Origin: Glycomyces sp. NRRL B-16210
GTDB taxonomy: Bacteria; Actinomycetota; Actinomycetes; Mycobacteriales; Micromonosporaceae
Direction: 5' to 3'
Length of the DNA: 64,000 bases
Assembly (NCBI RefSeq): GCF_000719515.1
Contig: NZ_JOGR01000003.1
Span: 1 to 64,000, forward strand
Positions 1 through 8,978 of this stretch are shown one piece after another. Numbering within the stretch: the first letter of the stretch is position 1; every line of letters begins with the position of its first letter. The notes beneath the pieces were generated by a model that was given only the letters and a program-made list of their open reading frames with translations, ran no database searches and had not been told where the DNA came from. The position numbers were made by a program, and so were the translations under genes.

Positions 1-124
1 GGGGCAGGCTGGGTTCGGGGGCGAGGGGCGCGGCGGGGGCGGGCACGGCGTCGGCGGCGGGAGGCCCGTCGGGGCCCTGCGGTGCGGTCCCTTCGGGGCC
101 GTTCGGGCTCTCAGTGTTGCTCAT
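1..124 (-). CDS. N-terminus of a Pro/Ala-rich protein, possibly an HtrA/PepD-type protease (cut by window edge)
   Basis: A reading frame opens leftwards from ATG at 124 (in-frame ATG also at 136) and is still open at base 1. The 41 visible residues begin MSNTESPNGPEG and are rich in Pro, Ala and Gly, like the disordered cytoplasmic N-terminus of actinobacterial membrane-anchored HtrA serine proteases. It follows the histidine kinase gene in the same direction. In mycobacteria the MprAB two-component genes are followed by the HtrA protease pepD, which is the reason for the guess. No catalytic domain is visible. That a coding start lies here is fairly likely; the family assignment is inference. 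Confidence 0.5.
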   Translation of the reverse strand, partial: MSNTESPNGPEGTAPQGPDGPPAADAVPAPAAPLAPEPSLP

Positions 125-264
125 GTAAGGCAGCATGCCGGGCGCAGCTCGCGGCTCGCTGCGAAAACGCCTTAAAACCCTTTAATGATCGGGGGCGGGC
201 GCACTGGTCAGAGCGCTCGGGCGGGCCGGTTCCGTCCGGGTCGGACTTCAGAGGATTCCGAGGT

Positions 265-1782
265 TCATTCGGTGGGTTCGGCGTTGAGGCGGACGGTGAA
301 GGCGGTGCCTTCGCCGGGTTCGGAGGCGACCTCGACGGTGCCGCCGTGGGCGTTGACGATGGCGGCGACGATCGCGAGGCCGAGTCCCGATCCGGCGTGG
401 ACGCCCTTGTCGGAGCGGAAGAAGCGTTCGAAGACCCGTCCGGCGGTCGCGCGGTCCATGCCGGGCCCGTCGTCGGCGACGGTGACGCGCACGGTCGCGG
501 CGGGGGGCTCCTCGGCGGGGTCTTCGGGTGCGGGGGCTTCTTCGGCGGCGACCTCGACGCTGATGTGGGTGCCGGCGGGGGTGTGGCGCACGGCGTTGGA
601 CAGGAGGTTGTCGAGGACCTGCCGGATGCGGGCGCGGTCGGCGGCGACCACGGTGGGCGCGCCGGGCACGTGGGCGAAGCTGAACTCGTGGTCCTCGGCG
701 GTGACGACGTGGGCGGCGACGGCCTCGCGTCCGAGGAGGGCCAGGTCGACCGGTTCGGTCTCGACCGGGCGCTCCTGGCCGAGGCGGGCGAGGTGCAGCA
801 GGTCGCCGACGAGCAGGCCCATGCGCTTGGCGGCCTCCTCGATCTGCCCGATGTAGTGCTGGCGCTCGGCCTCGGGCATCTGCGGGTTGGTGCGCACCAG
901 TTCGGCGTAGCCGCGCACGCTCGTCAGGGGGGTGCGCAGCTCGTGGGAGGCGTCGGTGATGAACTCGCGCATCCGCTCCTCGGAGTCGTGCGCGCGTTTC
1001 TCGGAGTACTTGCGGGCCCGGATGGAGCCCTCGATCTTGGTGAGCATCGAGTTGATGGCGCGCCCGACGCGCCCGACCTCGGTGTTGCGGTCGTGCTCGG
1101 GCACGCGCCGCGAGTAGTTCCCGGCGGCGATCATCGCGGCGGTGTTCTCGATCTGGCGCAGCGGCGAGAGGCTCGCGCGCACCAGGCCGACGCCGATCGC
1201 GGCCAGGCCGGCGAGGACGCCCGCGCCGATGAGCAGGTCGACCCACACGAGTCCGGCGACGGTCTTGTCGAAGTGGGCGAGCTTGTAGGAGAGCACGAAA
1301 TAGGCGTCGCGCGGGAGGACGTGGGTGCCGGGGTCGTAGTCGGGGTTCTCGGTGCCGATCTGGGAGCCGGCGAGGCCGAGGACCCGCCAGCGGGTGGTGC
1401 CGTCGGCGCTGAGGGCGATGAAGCCCTCGCCGTCGGCGGCGACGAGGTCCTCGTAGTCGAACGTGGGGGTGTCGGGGCGGTTGTGGGGACGGTCGAGGCG
1501 GTTGTCGGGGCCGTACAGGACGCTGAAGACGTACTGCTCGGGGCGCAGCCCGGGGCCGTCGTCGGCGTCGTCGAAGTTGTCGGGCTCGAAGAAGTCGGGG
1601 TTCCAGCTGCGCAGCTGGGTCTCGAGTTCGTCGTCGACGGTGCCGAGGAAGTAGGAGTGCAGCGCCAGGATCGTGGAGACGCTGATGAGGATGAGCGAGC
1701 CCGCGACCAGCACGAGCACCGCCGCGGTCAAGCGGACGCGCAGCGGCGTGCGGTCCCACCGGTCGCGGGCGAGCTCGAACAT
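265..1782 (-). CDS. Two-component sensor histidine kinase (PhoR/MprB type)
   Basis: This 505-residue membrane sensor kinase has TM helix 1 at about residues 18-40, an extracytoplasmic region to about 172, TM helix 2 at about 174-202, HAMP to about 255, then HisKA with the phospho-accepting His280 in ITDASHELRTPL. The HATPase domain carries DDGPGMD and GSGLGLAIV near the C-terminus. ATG at 1782 (MFELARDRWD) is chosen because it lies 11 nt after the response regulator stop; an upstream extension would run into that gene. It should phosphorylate the regulator encoded just upstream in the same operon. The stimulus is unknown. Confidence 0.93.
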   Translation of the reverse strand: MFELARDRWDRTPLRVRLTAAVLVLVAGSLILISVSTILALHSYFLGTVDDELETQLRSWNPDFFEPDNFDDADDGPGLRPEQYVFSVLYGPDNRLDRPHNRPDTPTFDYEDLVAADGEGFIALSADGTTRWRVLGLAGSQIGTENPDYDPGTHVLPRDAYFVLSYKLAHFDKTVAGLVWVDLLIGAGVLAGLAAIGVGLVRASLSPLRQIENTAAMIAAGNYSRRVPEHDRNTEVGRVGRAINSMLTKIEGSIRARKYSEKRAHDSEERMREFITDASHELRTPLTSVRGYAELVRTNPQMPEAERQHYIGQIEEAAKRMGLLVGDLLHLARLGQERPVETEPVDLALLGREAVAAHVVTAEDHEFSFAHVPGAPTVVAADRARIRQVLDNLLSNAVRHTPAGTHISVEVAAEEAPAPEDPAEEPPAATVRVTVADDGPGMDRATAGRVFERFFRSDKGVHAGSGLGLAIVAAIVNAHGGTVEVASEPGEGTAFTVRLNAEPTE

Positions 1783-1793
1783 GCGCGGCGCGC

Positions 1794-2528
1794 TCAACGC
1801 TGCTGCTCCCGCAGGACGTAGCCGATGCCGCGGAGGGTCTGGATGAGTTTGGGCTCGCCGGTGTCGACCTTGCGGCGCAGGTAGGAGACATAGGACTCGA
1901 CGATGCCGTCGTCGCCGCGGAAGTCGTAGCGCCACACGTGGTCGAGGATCTGGGCCTTGGACAGGACCCGGCCGGCGTTGATCATGAAGTAGCGCAGGAG
2001 CTTGAACTCGGTGGGCGAGAGCTGCACGGCCTTGCCCGAGCGCCAGACCTCGTGGGTCTCCTCGTCGAGTTCGAGGTCGGCGTACTGGAGGCGCGAGGGC
2101 CGGGGCAGCTCGCCGGAGGAGCGGCGCAGGACCGCGCGGATGCGGGCGACGACCTCTTCGAGCGCGAAGGGCTTGGTGATGTAGTCGTCGCCGCCGACCG
2201 ACAGGCCGGTGACGGTGTCGGCGGTGTCGTCGCGGGCGGTGAGGAAGAGCACCGGGGTGTGGTCGGAGCCCGAGCGCATCCGCCGCACGACCTCGAACCC
2301 GTCGAAATCGGGCAGGTTGACGTCGAGGACGACCAGGTCGGGGCGGTGCCGGGCGATCGACCGGAGCGCCTCGTCGCCGGTGCCGACGGCGTGGACGGCG
2401 AAGCCCGCGTAGCGCAGCGAGGTCGCCAGCAGCTCGCAGATGTTCTCCTCGTCCTCGACGACCAGGAGGGTGGCTTCGGTCTCGGCGCTCGGCTGGCTGG
2501 TCGAAAGCGGCATGGGCCTCATCTTCAC
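1794..2528 (-). CDS. OmpR/PhoP-family response regulator
   Basis: This 244-residue protein has a receiver domain (acidic pocket Asp26/Glu27, phospho-acceptor Asp69, conserved Lys119 in TKPF) and a C-terminal winged helix. The segments LDEETHEVW, LSPTEFKLLRYF, ILDHVWRYDF and VESYVSYLRRK closely match what I recall of mycobacterial PhoP, so it is a PhoP-like transcription factor, though the exact orthologue cannot be settled by eye. It is first in an operon with the sensor kinase. The start may be GTG 2528 or ATG 2522; neither has a strong ribosome-binding site. Confidence 0.93.
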   Translation of the reverse strand: MKMRPMPLSTSQPSAETEATLLVVEDEENICELLATSLRYAGFAVHAVGTGDEALRSIARHRPDLVVLDVNLPDFDGFEVVRRMRSGSDHTPVLFLTARDDTADTVTGLSVGGDDYITKPFALEEVVARIRAVLRRSSGELPRPSRLQYADLELDEETHEVWRSGKAVQLSPTEFKLLRYFMINAGRVLSKAQILDHVWRYDFRGDDGIVESYVSYLRRKVDTGEPKLIQTLRGIGYVLREQQR

Positions 2529-2867
2529 GGTCTCGGCGTCGCTCGGTGGCCGCCGGCGCGCGAGGTCGGCCGGCAGGCGCAGGTCACGGATGGTTCTGAA
2601 GCATACGCCCGCGCCAGGGGCGCGCCAAGCGGTCGTGACCGGGGGCGATGCGCGCGGCGTGCGGCCGGGGCGGCCTGGGCGGGGCGGACGCGGGGGTCGC
2701 GCGATCGGGTGAGCTTTGCAGAGACCTGCACGCGTTTGCGTGAAACGCTCGCGCGCGAACTGTTCGCCGTCCTACCCGTCGGATAGACTTTGTGTCGCAG
2801 CCGGGAACGCGTACCGATACCGGGCGCGGAGCCCGGGCCGGGGCACCATACCGAATCAGGTGAGTTC
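2529..2867. other. Divergent intergenic region, response regulator / STAS gene
   Basis: These 339 bases separate divergent genes. A TAGACT hexamer at 2784-2789 is a possible -10 for the STAS gene, giving a leader of about 70 nt, but no convincing -35 accompanies it. No RNA element, repeat or small gene was recognised. Confidence 0.3.
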
Positions 2868-3221
2868 ATGACGCTGTCTATCGCGACCGCCACGACCGAC
2901 ACCGGGGTCGTCACCGTCGAACTGGCAGGCGAAGTCGACTACGCGACCGCGCCGCAGATCCGCGAGACGATCACCAACGCACTCGAGGCGGGCGGGGCCA
3001 CCGCCATCAGAGTCGACGTCGCCAAGGTGACGGTCCTCGACTCCACCGGCATCGGCACCATCGTGGTGGCCTACCGCATCGCCCGCGAGATGGGCGTCGC
3101 ACTGGCCGTCGTCAACCCCAACCGCTTCATCACCCGCTTGTTCACCGTCGTCGGCGCCGAGGAGCTCCTGGAAGAGCCCACGGAGACCTTCTCGAGCAAG
3201 GAACGCAGCGCGGCCGGATAA
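2868..3221 (+). CDS. STAS-domain anti-sigma factor antagonist
   Basis: This 117-residue single-domain STAS protein of the SpoIIAA/RsbV class contains the phosphorylation-site motif VLDSTGIGT, with the Ser that a partner-switching kinase would modify. Such proteins bind an anti-sigma kinase and release a sigma factor. ATG at 2868 is preceded by AGGTGA at good spacing. No anti-sigma or sigma gene is adjacent; the nearest anti-sigma-like ATPase in the window is at 13289-13750, far away, so the partner is unknown. It appears monocistronic. Confidence 0.9.
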   Translation: MTLSIATATTDTGVVTVELAGEVDYATAPQIRETITNALEAGGATAIRVDVAKVTVLDSTGIGTIVVAYRIAREMGVALAVVNPNRFITRLFTVVGAEELLEEPTETFSSKERSAAG

Positions 3222-3621
3222 GGCCGACCGCTTCGGCGCGGTTCCCGGGCCCTCGAAACCGGCATCGAACCGGCCCTGGAATCGCGCCTCGAAGCGGTGC
3301 TGCGAACGCGTGCCAGCGCGTGCCGATACGGCGCGGCGGGTCCGCATGGCGAGGCTGCACATCGAAGCGGCTCGCCGGAATCGTGCATCGAAACCCTGCG
3401 CCGAGACCCCTTGAAACGGGCTTCGGACGGGTGCGGCGCGCCGCTGTGGCGAACGAGACGTTCACGCGTTTCCACCTGCTGCGCAGCACCTTCGCGCCGA
3501 GGCGAGTGACCGGCCCCCCAACGGCGTTACCGGTACTACACTTTCGCGCCCTCCCGGTTACCCTTGAGTCCGGGGACTTCCGTCCCCTTCCACGCAGCGT
3601 CAAAGAAGAGGCGATTCAGTC
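3222..3621. other. Intergenic region upstream of kgd
   Basis: These 400 bases lie between two genes on the same strand. A short perfect inverted repeat, GGGGAC-TTCC-GTCCCC, at 3572-3587 lies 35 nt before the kgd start and could be a leader hairpin or operator. AAGAGG at about 3606 serves as ribosome-binding site. Nothing else was recognised. Confidence 0.3.
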
Positions 3622-6600
3622 GTGTCGAGTGCGACTCCGGGCAATCCGTTGACCGATTTCGGTGCCAATGAATGGCTGGTCAACGAGATGTATGAGCGTT
3701 ACCGCGAAAACCCCGACAGTGTGAGCGCAGGGTGGCGCGAGTTCTTCGGCGGCGAACCGCAGCACACGCCGTTCGCAGGCGAGGAGACCGCCGCGGGCGA
3801 GGCGGCGCCGACCGCGTCCGCCGAGCCGGTGCGGGCCCCCGCAGAGCCCGCGGCCGAGCCCGCGGAGCCGAAGCCCGCCGTGTCGAAGGCGGCGGCGGAG
3901 CCCGCCGAGAAGGCCGCGCCGGAACCCGCCGCGCCCCCAGCCACCGTGTCCGAACCCGCGACGAAGAAGGCGACCCCGACCGTGAACGAACCCGCCTCCT
4001 GGCCCGGCTCCACAAGCGCCGCAGGGACGAAACCGCTCAAAGGCGTGGCCGCCAAGGTGGCCCAGAACATGGACGCCTCACTGGAGATCCCCACGGCCAC
4101 CTCGGTCCGGGCCGTCCCCGCGAAGCTCCTGTTCGACAACCGGATCGTCATCAACAACCACCTCAAGCGCGGCCAGGGCGGGAAGGTCTCCTTCACGCAC
4201 CTCATCGGCTACGCGCTGGTGCAGGCCGTCAAGGCCCACCCGGGCATGAACGCCTCTTACAAGGTCGTCGACGGCAAGCCGCAGCTGGTCACGCCCGAGC
4301 ACGTCAACCTCGGCCTCGCGATCGACCTCGCCAAGCCCGACGGCACCCGCACCTTGGTGGTGCCCTCGATCAAGAACACCGAGTCGATGGACTTCCGCGA
4401 GTTCTGGCAGGCCTACGAGGACCTCGTGCGCCGGGCCCGGAACAACAAGCTCACGATGGAGGACCACGCCGGGGCGACGCTCACGCTCACCAATCCCGGC
4501 GGCATCGGCACCGTGCACTCGGTGCCGCGCCTGATGAAGGGCCAGGGGCTCATCGTCGGCGTCGGCGCCATGGAGGTGCCCGCCGAGTTCGCCGGGGCCT
4601 CCGACGAGACCCTCTCGGACCTGGGCGTCTCGCGGATCATGACCGTCACCTCGACGTACGACCACCGGATCATCCAGGGCGCCGAGTCCGGCCAGTTCCT
4701 CGCCACGCTGCACCAGCTGCTGCTCGGCGACGCGTTCTTCGACGAGGTCTTCCGCTCCCTGCTCATCCCCTACGAGCCGGTGCGCTGGGTCCGCGACGTC
4801 TCCAAGACCCACGAGGGGCAGATCGACAAGAACGCCCGGGTCATCGAGCTCATCCACGCCTACCGGGTCCGCGGCCACCTCATGGCCGACACCAACCCGC
4901 TGCACTACGAGATCCGCCGCCACCCCGACCTCGACATCCTCTCGCACGGGCTGACCCTGTGGGACCTCGACCGGACCTTCCCGATCGGCGGCTTCGCCGG
5001 CCAGCAGCGCATGAAGCTGCGCGAGATCCTCGGCGTCCTGCGCGACTCCTACTGCCGCCGCATCGGCGTGGAGTACATGCACATACAGGACCCCGACGAG
5101 CGCGCGTGGATCCAGCGGCGCATAGAGGTCCCGTTCGAGAAGCCGAAGGTCCAGGAGCAGAAGCACATACTCGGGCGCCTGAACGCCGCCGAGGCCTTCG
5201 AGACGTTCCTCCAGACCAAGTTCGTCGGCCAGAAGCGCTTCAGCCTCGAAGGCGGCGAGTCGCTCATCCCGCTGCTCGACCGCATCCTCAACGAGGCGGC
5301 CGGCGCCGACCTCGACGAGGTCGTCATCGGGATGCCCCACCGCGGGCGCCTCAACGTCCTCGCCAACATCGTCGGCAAGAAGCTCTCCAAGATCTTCACC
5401 GAGTTCGAGGGGCACATCGACCCCAAGAGCATCGGCGGCTCCGGCGACGTCAAGTACCACCTGGGCATGACCGGCACCTTCTCCTCCCCCGACGGCAAGG
5501 GCGAGACCACGGTGTCGCTGTGCGCCAACCCCTCCCACCTGGAGGCGGTCAACCCGGTGCTCGAAGGGGTCGTGCGCGCCAAGCAGGACCGGCTCAACCT
5601 CGGCGAGGACGGCTTCACCGTCATGCCCGTCGCCATCCACGGCGACGCGGCCTTCGCCGGCCAGGGCGTGGTGGCCGAGACGCTCAACCTCTCGCAGCTG
5701 CGCGGCTACCGCACCGGCGGCACCGTGCACGTGGTCGTCAACAACCAGGTCGGGTTCACCACCGCGCCGACGCACTCGCGCTCGAGCCTGTACTGCACCG
5801 ACGTCGCCCGCATGATCCAGGCGCCGATCTTCCACGTCAACGGGGACGACCCCGAGGCCGTGGCCGAGGTCGCCAAGCTCGCGTTCGCCTTCCGCCAGCA
5901 GTTCCGCAAGGACGTCGTCATCGACATGGTCTGCTACCGGCGCCGCGGCCACAACGAGGGCGACGACCCGAAGATGACCAACCCGCAGATGTACCAGGTC
6001 ATCGACGGCAAGCAGTCCGTGCGCAAGCTCTACACCAGGGCGCTCATCGGCCGCGGCGACATCACCATGGAGGACGCCGAGGAGGCCCTCGCGGACTACC
6101 AGGCCCAGCTCGAACGGGTCTTCCGCGAGACCAAGGAGGCCCTCGCCGGGCAGACAGGGCCGCTCCCGTGGCGCCACCAGCCCGAACCGGTCGCCGACAT
6201 CGACACCGCCGTCGACGCCGAGACCATCGCGATGATCGGCAAGGCCCACACCACGCTCCCCGAGGGCTTCGGACCGCACAAGGCCGTCCGCCGGGTCCTG
6301 GAGAAGCGCAGCGAGATGTCCACCTCGGGCACCGTCGACTGGGCCTTCGCCGAGACCCTCGCGTTCGGCTCGCTCCTCATGCAGGGCAAGGCCGTCCGCC
6401 TCGCGGGCCAGGACTCGCGGCGCGGCACCTTCGTGCAGCGCCACGCCGTGGTCATCGACCAGGCCACCGGCGAGGAGTACACGCCGCTGGCGCACCTGGG
6501 CGAGAACACCGCGAAGTTCTTCATCTACGACTCGCTGCTGTCGGAGTTCGCCGCGCTCGGCTTCGAGTACGGCTACTCGGTGGAGAACCCCGACATGCTC

Positions 6601-7377
6601 GTGGCCTGGGAGGCCCAGTTCGGCGACTTCGTCGACGGCGCCCAGACCATCATCGACGAGTTCATCTCCTCGGGCGAGGCCAAGTGGAGCCAGCACTCCG
6701 GCGTCACGCTGCTGCTGCCCCACGGCCACGAGGGCGCCGGCCCCGACCACACCTCCGGGCGCATCGAGCGGTTCCTCCAGATGTGCGCCGACGAGAACAT
6801 GCGCGTGGTCAACTCCACCAGCCCGGCGAACTACTTCCACCTGCTGCGACGCCAGGCGCTCGACCCGGTCAAGAAGCCCTTGATCGTGTTCACGCCCAAG
6901 TCGCTGCTGCGGCACAAGGCCGCCGTCAGCTCGCTGGAGGAGTTCACCAACGGCCGCTTCCGCCCGGTCCTGACCGACCCGGCCGTCGCGAGCGGCGAGG
7001 TCCGGCCCGAGGACGTCAAGCGGGTCCTGCTGTGCGCCGGCAAGGTCTACTACGACCTGGCCGCCGCCCGCAAGAGCCGCGGCGTCACCGACACCGCGAT
7101 CCTGCGCGTCGAGCAGCTCTACCCGCTCCCGGCCGAGGAGCTCAAGGCCGCTCTGGCGGCGTTCCCGAACGCCGAGGACACCGCGTGGGTCCAGGAGGAG
7201 CCGGCGAACCAGGGCGCCTGGTCGCACATCGCGCTCAACCTGCTCGAGCAGCTCGGCGGGGTCCACCTGCGCCGCATCTCGCGCCCGGCCGCCGCCGCGC
7301 CGTCCACCGGCTCGCCGAAGGTCCACGAGGTCGAGCAGCAGGCGCTCGTCGACGTCGCGATCCCGCAGCCGCAGTAG
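3622..7377 (+). CDS. kgd: Multifunctional 2-oxoglutarate decarboxylase/dehydrogenase (E2-E1 fusion)
   Basis: This 1251-residue enzyme, close to the about 1230 of mycobacterial KGD, catalyses the E1 (thiamine diphosphate decarboxylase) and E2 (succinyl transfer) steps of the 2-oxoglutarate dehydrogenase complex in the TCA cycle. An N-terminal segment (NPLTDFGANEWLVNEMY) is followed by a Pro/Ala/Glu linker to about residue 130. The E2 catalytic domain has the DHRIIQGAESGQF active-site motif near residue 350. The E1 part has GMPHRGRLNVLANI and the ThDP-binding GDAAFAGQGVV near residue 674. There is no lipoyl domain, as in other actinobacterial KGD. GTG start at 3622. Confidence 0.97.
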   Translation: MSSATPGNPLTDFGANEWLVNEMYERYRENPDSVSAGWREFFGGEPQHTPFAGEETAAGEAAPTASAEPVRAPAEPAAEPAEPKPAVSKAAAEPAEKAAPEPAAPPATVSEPATKKATPTVNEPASWPGSTSAAGTKPLKGVAAKVAQNMDASLEIPTATSVRAVPAKLLFDNRIVINNHLKRGQGGKVSFTHLIGYALVQAVKAHPGMNASYKVVDGKPQLVTPEHVNLGLAIDLAKPDGTRTLVVPSIKNTESMDFREFWQAYEDLVRRARNNKLTMEDHAGATLTLTNPGGIGTVHSVPRLMKGQGLIVGVGAMEVPAEFAGASDETLSDLGVSRIMTVTSTYDHRIIQGAESGQFLATLHQLLLGDAFFDEVFRSLLIPYEPVRWVRDVSKTHEGQIDKNARVIELIHAYRVRGHLMADTNPLHYEIRRHPDLDILSHGLTLWDLDRTFPIGGFAGQQRMKLREILGVLRDSYCRRIGVEYMHIQDPDERAWIQRRIEVPFEKPKVQEQKHILGRLNAAEAFETFLQTKFVGQKRFSLEGGESLIPLLDRILNEAAGADLDEVVIGMPHRGRLNVLANIVGKKLSKIFTEFEGHIDPKSIGGSGDVKYHLGMTGTFSSPDGKGETTVSLCANPSHLEAVNPVLEGVVRAKQDRLNLGEDGFTVMPVAIHGDAAFAGQGVVAETLNLSQLRGYRTGGTVHVVVNNQVGFTTAPTHSRSSLYCTDVARMIQAPIFHVNGDDPEAVAEVAKLAFAFRQQFRKDVVIDMVCYRRRGHNEGDDPKMTNPQMYQVIDGKQSVRKLYTRALIGRGDITMEDAEEALADYQAQLERVFRETKEALAGQTGPLPWRHQPEPVADIDTAVDAETIAMIGKAHTTLPEGFGPHKAVRRVLEKRSEMSTSGTVDWAFAETLAFGSLLMQGKAVRLAGQDSRRGTFVQRHAVVIDQATGEEYTPLAHLGENTAKFFIYDSLLSEFAALGFEYGYSVENPDMLVAWEAQFGDFVDGAQTIIDEFISSGEAKWSQHSGVTLLLPHGHEGAGPDHTSGRIERFLQMCADENMRVVNSTSPANYFHLLRRQALDPVKKPLIVFTPKSLLRHKAAVSSLEEFTNGRFRPVLTDPAVASGEVRPEDVKRVLLCAGKVYYDLAAARKSRGVTDTAILRVEQLYPLPAEELKAALAAFPNAEDTAWVQEEPANQGAWSHIALNLLEQLGGVHLRRISRPAAAAPSTGSPKVHEVEQQALVDVAIPQPQ

Positions 7378-7396
7378 GCCGCGGACGAGTTCCATT

Positions 7397-7420
7397 GGGG
7401 GAGGCCGAAAGGCCTCCCCC
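7397..7420 (+). terminator. Intrinsic-type terminator hairpin after kgd
   Basis: A perfect 10-bp stem (7397-7406 with 7411-7420) closed by a GAAA tetraloop lies 20 nt after the kgd stop. It has no T-tract, as is common in actinobacteria. Confidence 0.8.
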
Positions 7421-7525
7421 GCTCGCGTTCTGGGAAGGGAACGGGCGGGTCGGCACCGGCGGGGGACGGTGCGGCGGCGGTCGAAACTTTTTTCACACCG
7501 GTAGCGGTTCCACGTATGCACACCC

Positions 7526-7554
7526 TTGACTCTCATGATGAGAGCGGTAACAAT
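7526..7554 (+). promoter_or_regulatory. Promoter with embedded palindromic operator for the sugar ABC operon
   Basis: TTGACT (7526-7531) and AACAAT (7549-7554) are 17 nt apart and form a sigma-70-like promoter about 64 nt before the binding-protein gene. The spacer holds a perfect inverted repeat, CTCTCAT-G-ATGAGAG, at 7530-7544, placed so that a bound repressor would block RNA polymerase. No regulator gene is adjacent, so the repressor is unknown. Confidence 0.6.
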
Positions 7555-7617
7555 GTCTGGACGGCCCACCCTTCGTTTGGCCGACCCGACAAAGTTTCAC
7601 ATTGGAGTGATGCATTG

Positions 7618-8958
7618 ATGCGGAACCATCCCTCGCCCCCTGGGTCGCTCTCCAGGCGGGCACTCCTCACCGGAACGGCCGCGACCGCCGGGCTGGGTCT
7701 CGCAGGGCTGAGCCTCGCCGGGTGCGGATCGGTCACCGGCGGGCTCGACGGCCGCACCCGGGTGAAGCAGTGGAACCTCCTGGCCGGCGGCGACGGCGCG
7801 GTCATGACCGAGATGCACGACCAGTTCTCGGCCGAGCACCCCGACGTCGAACTCCAGGCCACGACCTTCGGCTGGGGCACCCCGTTCTACACGCGCCTGG
7901 TCATGGGCGCCTCCGGCGGCAACGCCTCCGACATCGCGACCATCCACCTCTCTCGGCTCAAGAGCGTCTCGCCCGCGACGCTCCTCGACCCCATCGAGAT
8001 CGACGAACTGGTCGACCACGGGCTCGACCCGTCCGACTTCCCCGCCCAGGTGTGGGACAAGTGCTTCGTCGACGACCGGCTGTACGCGATCCCGATCGAC
8101 ACCCACGCCCTCGTCAACTACTACAACCGCACCGTCTGCGAGCAGGCCGGGGTCCTCAACCCCGACGGGACGCTCCTGGAGACCACCGGCGTCGAGGAGT
8201 ACTACGACCTCCTGCGCGCCGTACAGGACGTCACCGGCGAGTACGGCACCTCCCTGGACACCCTCGGCGGCTGGCGCCAGTTCTGGGCCTGGTACCGCCA
8301 GGCGGACGGCGAGATGACCTTCGGCGACGACGACTTCGAGATGGACGACGACAAGGCGCTCCAGGCCATCGAGATCATGTACAGGATGTCCGAAGAGGGC
8401 CTGTGCCCCAGGTTCGCCGACGGCGGCCAGTGCTCGGCCAACTTCGAGACCGGCGCGGCCGGACTCGTCCAGGTCGGCAACTGGGAGATCAACCGCTTCA
8501 AGGCCTTCGACGAGGCCCAGGGCTTCGACTTCTCCATGACCGAGATGCCCGACTTCTTCGGCAACCGCCGCACCCAGGGCGACTGCCACTCCTACGTCCT
8601 GCCCCACCACAACAGCTGGGACCCCGACGTCCGCGACGCCACGCTCACCTACGCCGCCTGGATGCTCCAGCACAGCTTCCGGTGGGGCGAGGGCGGCGGC
8701 CACACCCCGGCCTACCTGCCCGTCACCGAGAGCGCCGAATACCAGGCGCTGCAACCGAACGCGGAGTACTCCGGCGTCGTCGACAACGTCCAGTTCGACC
8801 CGGACGCGTGGTTCTCCGGGTCGGCCGCCCGCCTCTTCGACGAGACCGGCTCCATCTTCAACCAGGTCTACGGCCTCGCCATGACCCCCGAAGAGGCGCT
8901 GGCGCTCATCAAGGAGCGGATCCGCTCGCTGCTGGCCCTCCCCAACCCGGTCGACTGA
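7618..8958 (+). CDS. Carbohydrate ABC transporter substrate-binding lipoprotein
   Basis: This 446-residue family-1 extracellular solute-binding protein has a twin-arginine signal (SRRALLTGTAATAG) ending in a lipobox, LAGC, so it should be exported folded and lipid-anchored outside the membrane. ATG at 7618 is chosen because the signal peptide follows directly; an in-frame ATG at 7516 would lie upstream of the promoter. It is first in an operon with two permease genes. The sugar cannot be told from the sequence. No ATPase or glycosidase gene lies in the operon. Confidence 0.92.
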   Translation: MRNHPSPPGSLSRRALLTGTAATAGLGLAGLSLAGCGSVTGGLDGRTRVKQWNLLAGGDGAVMTEMHDQFSAEHPDVELQATTFGWGTPFYTRLVMGASGGNASDIATIHLSRLKSVSPATLLDPIEIDELVDHGLDPSDFPAQVWDKCFVDDRLYAIPIDTHALVNYYNRTVCEQAGVLNPDGTLLETTGVEEYYDLLRAVQDVTGEYGTSLDTLGGWRQFWAWYRQADGEMTFGDDDFEMDDDKALQAIEIMYRMSEEGLCPRFADGGQCSANFETGAAGLVQVGNWEINRFKAFDEAQGFDFSMTEMPDFFGNRRTQGDCHSYVLPHHNSWDPDVRDATLTYAAWMLQHSFRWGEGGGHTPAYLPVTESAEYQALQPNAEYSGVVDNVQFDPDAWFSGSAARLFDETGSIFNQVYGLAMTPEEALALIKERIRSLLALPNPVD

Positions 8959-8978
8959 ATCGTTCCATAGGACTTCCG

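Noticed and set aside
4078..7569. Very long open frame antisense to kgd (over 1100 codons)
   Set aside because: It is Val/Gly/Glu/Asp-rich low-complexity protein without domain motifs, a usual shadow of a GC-rich gene. Similar shadows occur opposite proS/P-type ATPase (28464-31649), sir (18200-19921) and the ATPase regulator (33227-36808).
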